From the NCBI GenBank assembly GCA_031549265.1, contig JAVBQB010000002.1, positions 310,001 to 374,000 of the forward strand: 64,000 nucleotides of DNA, in the 5' to 3' direction. Of the stretch, positions 61,868-64,000 are shown one piece after another. The stretch is from JAVBQB01 sp031549265 (GTDB taxonomy: Bacteria; Bacillota; Clostridia; Oscillospirales; JAVBQB01). A program made the position numbers and the translations under genes. How positions within the stretch are numbered: position 1 is the stretch's first letter; the number at the start of each line of letters is the position of its first letter. The notes below the pieces were generated by a model. The model had not been told where the DNA came from. It saw only the letters and a list, made by a program, of their open reading frames with translations, and searched no databases.

Positions 61868-62695
61868 TTATGGCTCTATCAGTTTGGCGGTTTCGGCGCT
61901 CACCATATATTCACCGGTATCACAGCCGATCAGCCAAACCGGAGTCAGCCTAGTCACTCCGGGGGCACCGAGTTCTGCAAAATAGCCGGGCTGCATCGAG
62001 AATATCTTGTGTATATTTGTGTTTTTTGATTCGAGCTCGGCTACCATGCCTAATAAAACCGACGCGGGTGAAATCGAGACGCCATCGGCAGACTGGCGGG
62101 TGTTTCCGAGAATCCAGCGCCCGGACATATTTGTGAGATTTGCGGATGTATAGTCTAATTCTGCCCTGCAATTGAAGATGTTATAACCATTTATGCTCTG
62201 AATTACACTAAAAAAAGTACCTGATGGGGTATTAGACGAACGCACTTCCGGCAGATTGGAATTAAAACCCATATTATCAAGCGTGTCTTTGACCGTCTCC
62301 GTCGTAGGAGGGTTCAAATCATCGGCAGTTTCGACCAGTCCGAACTCAAAATATCCGCCGCCGCGAAATTCTGCGTAGCCTTTGCCGGAAGTATAGGAGA
62401 TTATGTTACCGCCTTTTGTCTGGAGGGTGACATCGCCAAGCAATGCCGAAACCGCGTCAAGCTCAGCGCGGCTGTCGCGTTCATTGTTCAGAATGGGCAG
62501 ACGCAGATCCAGCGGCGGGATGACGTCCTCGGCAATTTCGACAGACTGGTTTGCGAGTATTGATATGACGTCCCGCTCGGCTTGCCTGAGAATGCCGGAG
62601 CTGCTCATTTGCCTGGTGAGAAAAAGCGACAGCAAGAGCGCGTTTACCAGCAGGAGCAACGCGATCAGTATTGTCTTAACCTGCGGCCATTTCAA
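61868..62695 (-). CDS. YycI-like two-component regulatory protein
   Basis: 275 residues. One N-terminal membrane helix (KTILIALLLLVNALLLSLFL) precedes an extracytoplasmic domain with YycI/YycH-like features: GYAEFRGGGYFEFG, INGYNIFNCRAELDY and a C-terminal LTPVWLIGCDTGEYMV. In Bacillus, WalI (YycI) and WalH form a membrane complex with the kinase WalK and restrain it. Start is TTG 62695 with GGAGGTGG six bases upstream; the open frame extends to 62761 without a site. It follows walH by 77 bases. The kinase/regulator pair is expected beyond the right edge. Confidence 0.85.
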   Translation of the reverse strand: MKWPQVKTILIALLLLVNALLLSLFLTRQMSSSGILRQAERDVISILANQSVEIAEDVIPPLDLRLPILNNERDSRAELDAVSALLGDVTLQTKGGNIISYTSGKGYAEFRGGGYFEFGLVETADDLNPPTTETVKDTLDNMGFNSNLPEVRSSNTPSGTFFSVIQSINGYNIFNCRAELDYTSANLTNMSGRWILGNTRQSADGVSISPASVLLGMVAELESKNTNIHKIFSMQPGYFAELGAPGVTRLTPVWLIGCDTGEYMVSAETAKLIEP

Positions 62696-62772
62696 TTTCC
62701 CACCTCCCGGCAGAGCGCCGCGTTGAATCTGACAGGCCAGTCTGGCGGGCAAACGCCGCACGTGCCTGATCG

Positions 62773-64000
62773 CTATTTCCGCTCGAACCAGATCACCCGT
62801 GCGGATTCCTGGCCGTCGTCGTAATACGCCGGAGTCAGCGGTTGGCCGTCTGCCGCCGCCGACGCCTGCAAAATCGGAAGCAAGGGCGACGGAATGCCGG
62901 TCAGGGAATATCCCTTCAGTTGGATTTCGACATCGGTGATCACTCCGCCAGAAACGATGAATTCAGCGGCGTGGCCCTCTTTGAAGTAGACAGGAATACC
63001 GGCTATTCTGTAATCAAAAGTGAGGGAATATTCGGATTTTGCCGGGTCAAAGGTGATTCCCGAGAAGCAGAGCTCCTCCTCGACGGCGAACGGCTTTACC
63101 GCGGCGGCGGCAACGAGCCGAGCGGCCTCAATTACCGCGTTCTGATCCGTCGGTCCGTTCCCTCCCGCGACCTCCAGCCGCTGCTCTCCGGGTTCGGAGC
63201 CGCTGTCTTTGTAAAGGGCGCGCCCGTCGTGGGTTATCCGGATAGAACGCATGTTATCCGTGACTATTCTGTCATTGCCCTGCGGGTACGAGTAGTTGGA
63301 GTACGGGTTGAGCTTAAATGCCTCGGACAGCGCGGCAATCCGCTCGTCGCTGTCGGTCTGCGTTCGCGAAGTCACCGGGAAGACAGCTGAAATATCCGGC
63401 TTTACCAGGGTATATGCGTCACTAAACGGGTACTGGGCGCCGTATTCAAAAGCGAATCCGCACTCGCCGGATTTTTGTTCACCGACAATAGAGAGAAAGG
63501 AGCCGATCGACGTTTTTGTTTCACAAGTCCAGACTCCGCCGGCAGAGTCCCAGTAAACCAGATCGACGCCGTTGCTGTCGAGGTTAGCGCTGATGAGCAA
63601 GCGGAAAACCGAGGTGGATTCCGGCATCTTCGGCAGGTCGGAGCCCATCCAGCCGGACAGCGCGTGAATTGGTATCGGGCGGTCATATTCAAGGTAAACA
63701 AAATAGCCGCCAAACGCGCGCAGAAGGTTGTCGGCGGAGACGCGCTGGGGCTCTCCCGCCGTTGCGAGAGCCTCTCCGACCAGAATTTTCAGTTTCTCGT
63801 AACCGGCGCGGACGTCAGCGCTGTACTGAGCGCCGTATCTGCCGTTTTCACCTGACACCGCGAGCTTGACTGGCCAATCGGCCTCCATATAAGCGGGTCG
63901 CGCGGATGTCTGCTCCGCACTGTCCTTGCCGCCGCTCCAGGTGAAAAGCTCGGCGGGCAGCTGTTCGTTATAGCTCCAGGTCAGCCAGGTGAGGGTAATT
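62773..64000 (-). CDS. YycH-like two-component regulatory protein, 5' end missing
   Basis: Partial: the frame is open to the right edge, so the N-terminus, including most of the membrane anchor, is not seen. The visible start LTWLTWSYNEQLPAELF looks like the end of a signal-anchor helix. The extracytoplasmic domain contains GGYFVYLEYDRPIPIHALSG, FKLNPYSNYSYPQGNDRIVTD (split motif), ITFDPAKSEYSLTFDYRIAGIPVYF and PAYYDDGQESARVIWFERK. This is the expected partner of the YycI-like protein in controlling WalK. The ATG at 63888 is internal, because the frame and family similarity continue upstream of it. Confidence 0.85.
   Translation of the reverse strand, partial: ITLTWLTWSYNEQLPAELFTWSGGKDSAEQTSARPAYMEADWPVKLAVSGENGRYGAQYSADVRAGYEKLKILVGEALATAGEPQRVSADNLLRAFGGYFVYLEYDRPIPIHALSGWMGSDLPKMPESTSVFRLLISANLDSNGVDLVYWDSAGGVWTCETKTSIGSFLSIVGEQKSGECGFAFEYGAQYPFSDAYTLVKPDISAVFPVTSRTQTDSDERIAALSEAFKLNPYSNYSYPQGNDRIVTDNMRSIRITHDGRALYKDSGSEPGEQRLEVAGGNGPTDQNAVIEAARLVAAAAVKPFAVEEELCFSGITFDPAKSEYSLTFDYRIAGIPVYFKEGHAAEFIVSGGVITDVEIQLKGYSLTGIPSPLLPILQASAAADGQPLTPAYYDDGQESARVIWFERK

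Noticed and set aside
1..64000. CRISPR arrays, insertion sequences, prophage
   Set aside because: No regularly spaced repeats, transposase, integrase or phage structural genes were found on either strand.

Overview
The window is about 64 kb of moderately GC-rich bacterial chromosome. It most likely comes from an endospore-forming, motile, anaerobic member of the Bacillota (class Clostridia). Direct evidence: an alpha/beta-type small acid-soluble spore protein, a CheW-CheA chemotaxis pair, FliK-like and FlhB-C-terminal-like flagellar proteins, an FprA-type flavodiiron protein, a 2-hydroxyacyl-CoA dehydratase activase, RNase J, and the WalH/WalI (YycH/YycI) regulators of a Gram-positive cell-wall stress system. 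Ribosome binding sites are strong (GGAGG-like) and sigma-A promoters are close to consensus. No prophage, insertion sequence or CRISPR array is visible. No species call is possible from sequence alone.

Layout. 1-6.7 kb is a purine module: a BMP-family nucleoside-binding lipoprotein runs off the left edge, followed by a three-subunit xanthine dehydrogenase (xdhABC), a guanine deaminase and an SsnA-type amidohydrolase. 7-10 kb holds the spore protein and cheW-cheA. 10-24.5 kb holds a DUF3810 membrane metallopeptidase-like protein, a membrane-anchored M20 peptidase relative that has lost nearly all its catalytic residues, secA, a flavodiiron protein, an orphan peptide-binding lipoprotein, a two-gene ABC exporter, pyrG and a TraX-like membrane protein. 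24.5-32 kb has the MoxR / DUF58 / transglutaminase operon, divergent prmA and rlmD-like methyltransferases, and a tRNA-Gly.

32-37.7 kb is the most unusual region. A decayed LuxR-type regulator lies beside the tRNA. Next comes a tightly overlapping three-gene operon: a LytTR response regulator, a 737-residue secreted and C-terminally membrane-anchored protein of unknown function, and a 7TM sensor histidine kinase of the GHKL type. The inferred logic is an envelope-exposed protein co-translated with the two-component system that it may serve or be controlled by.

37.7-50.5 kb holds a GNAT acetyltransferase, mtaB, a PAS-GGDEF-degenerate EAL-HDOD signalling protein, the flagellar pair, a 1,419-residue fused dehydratase activase and RNase J. 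50.9-64 kb holds a nucleotidyltransferase-phosphomannomutase fusion that appears to start at AUU, a CoA-disulfide-reductase-like oxidoreductase with a rhodanese domain, small orphan proteins, tRNA-Val, a phosphosugar mutase, rlmH, murA and the walI/walH genes, the last running off the right edge. This right-hand block is cell-envelope oriented.

An unusual number of starts are best read as UUG with a well-spaced Shine-Dalgarno (nine or more), plus one AUU. Start positions were chosen from ribosome binding sites rather than from the longest open frame. Promoter and terminator entries are motif readings by eye and are untested.
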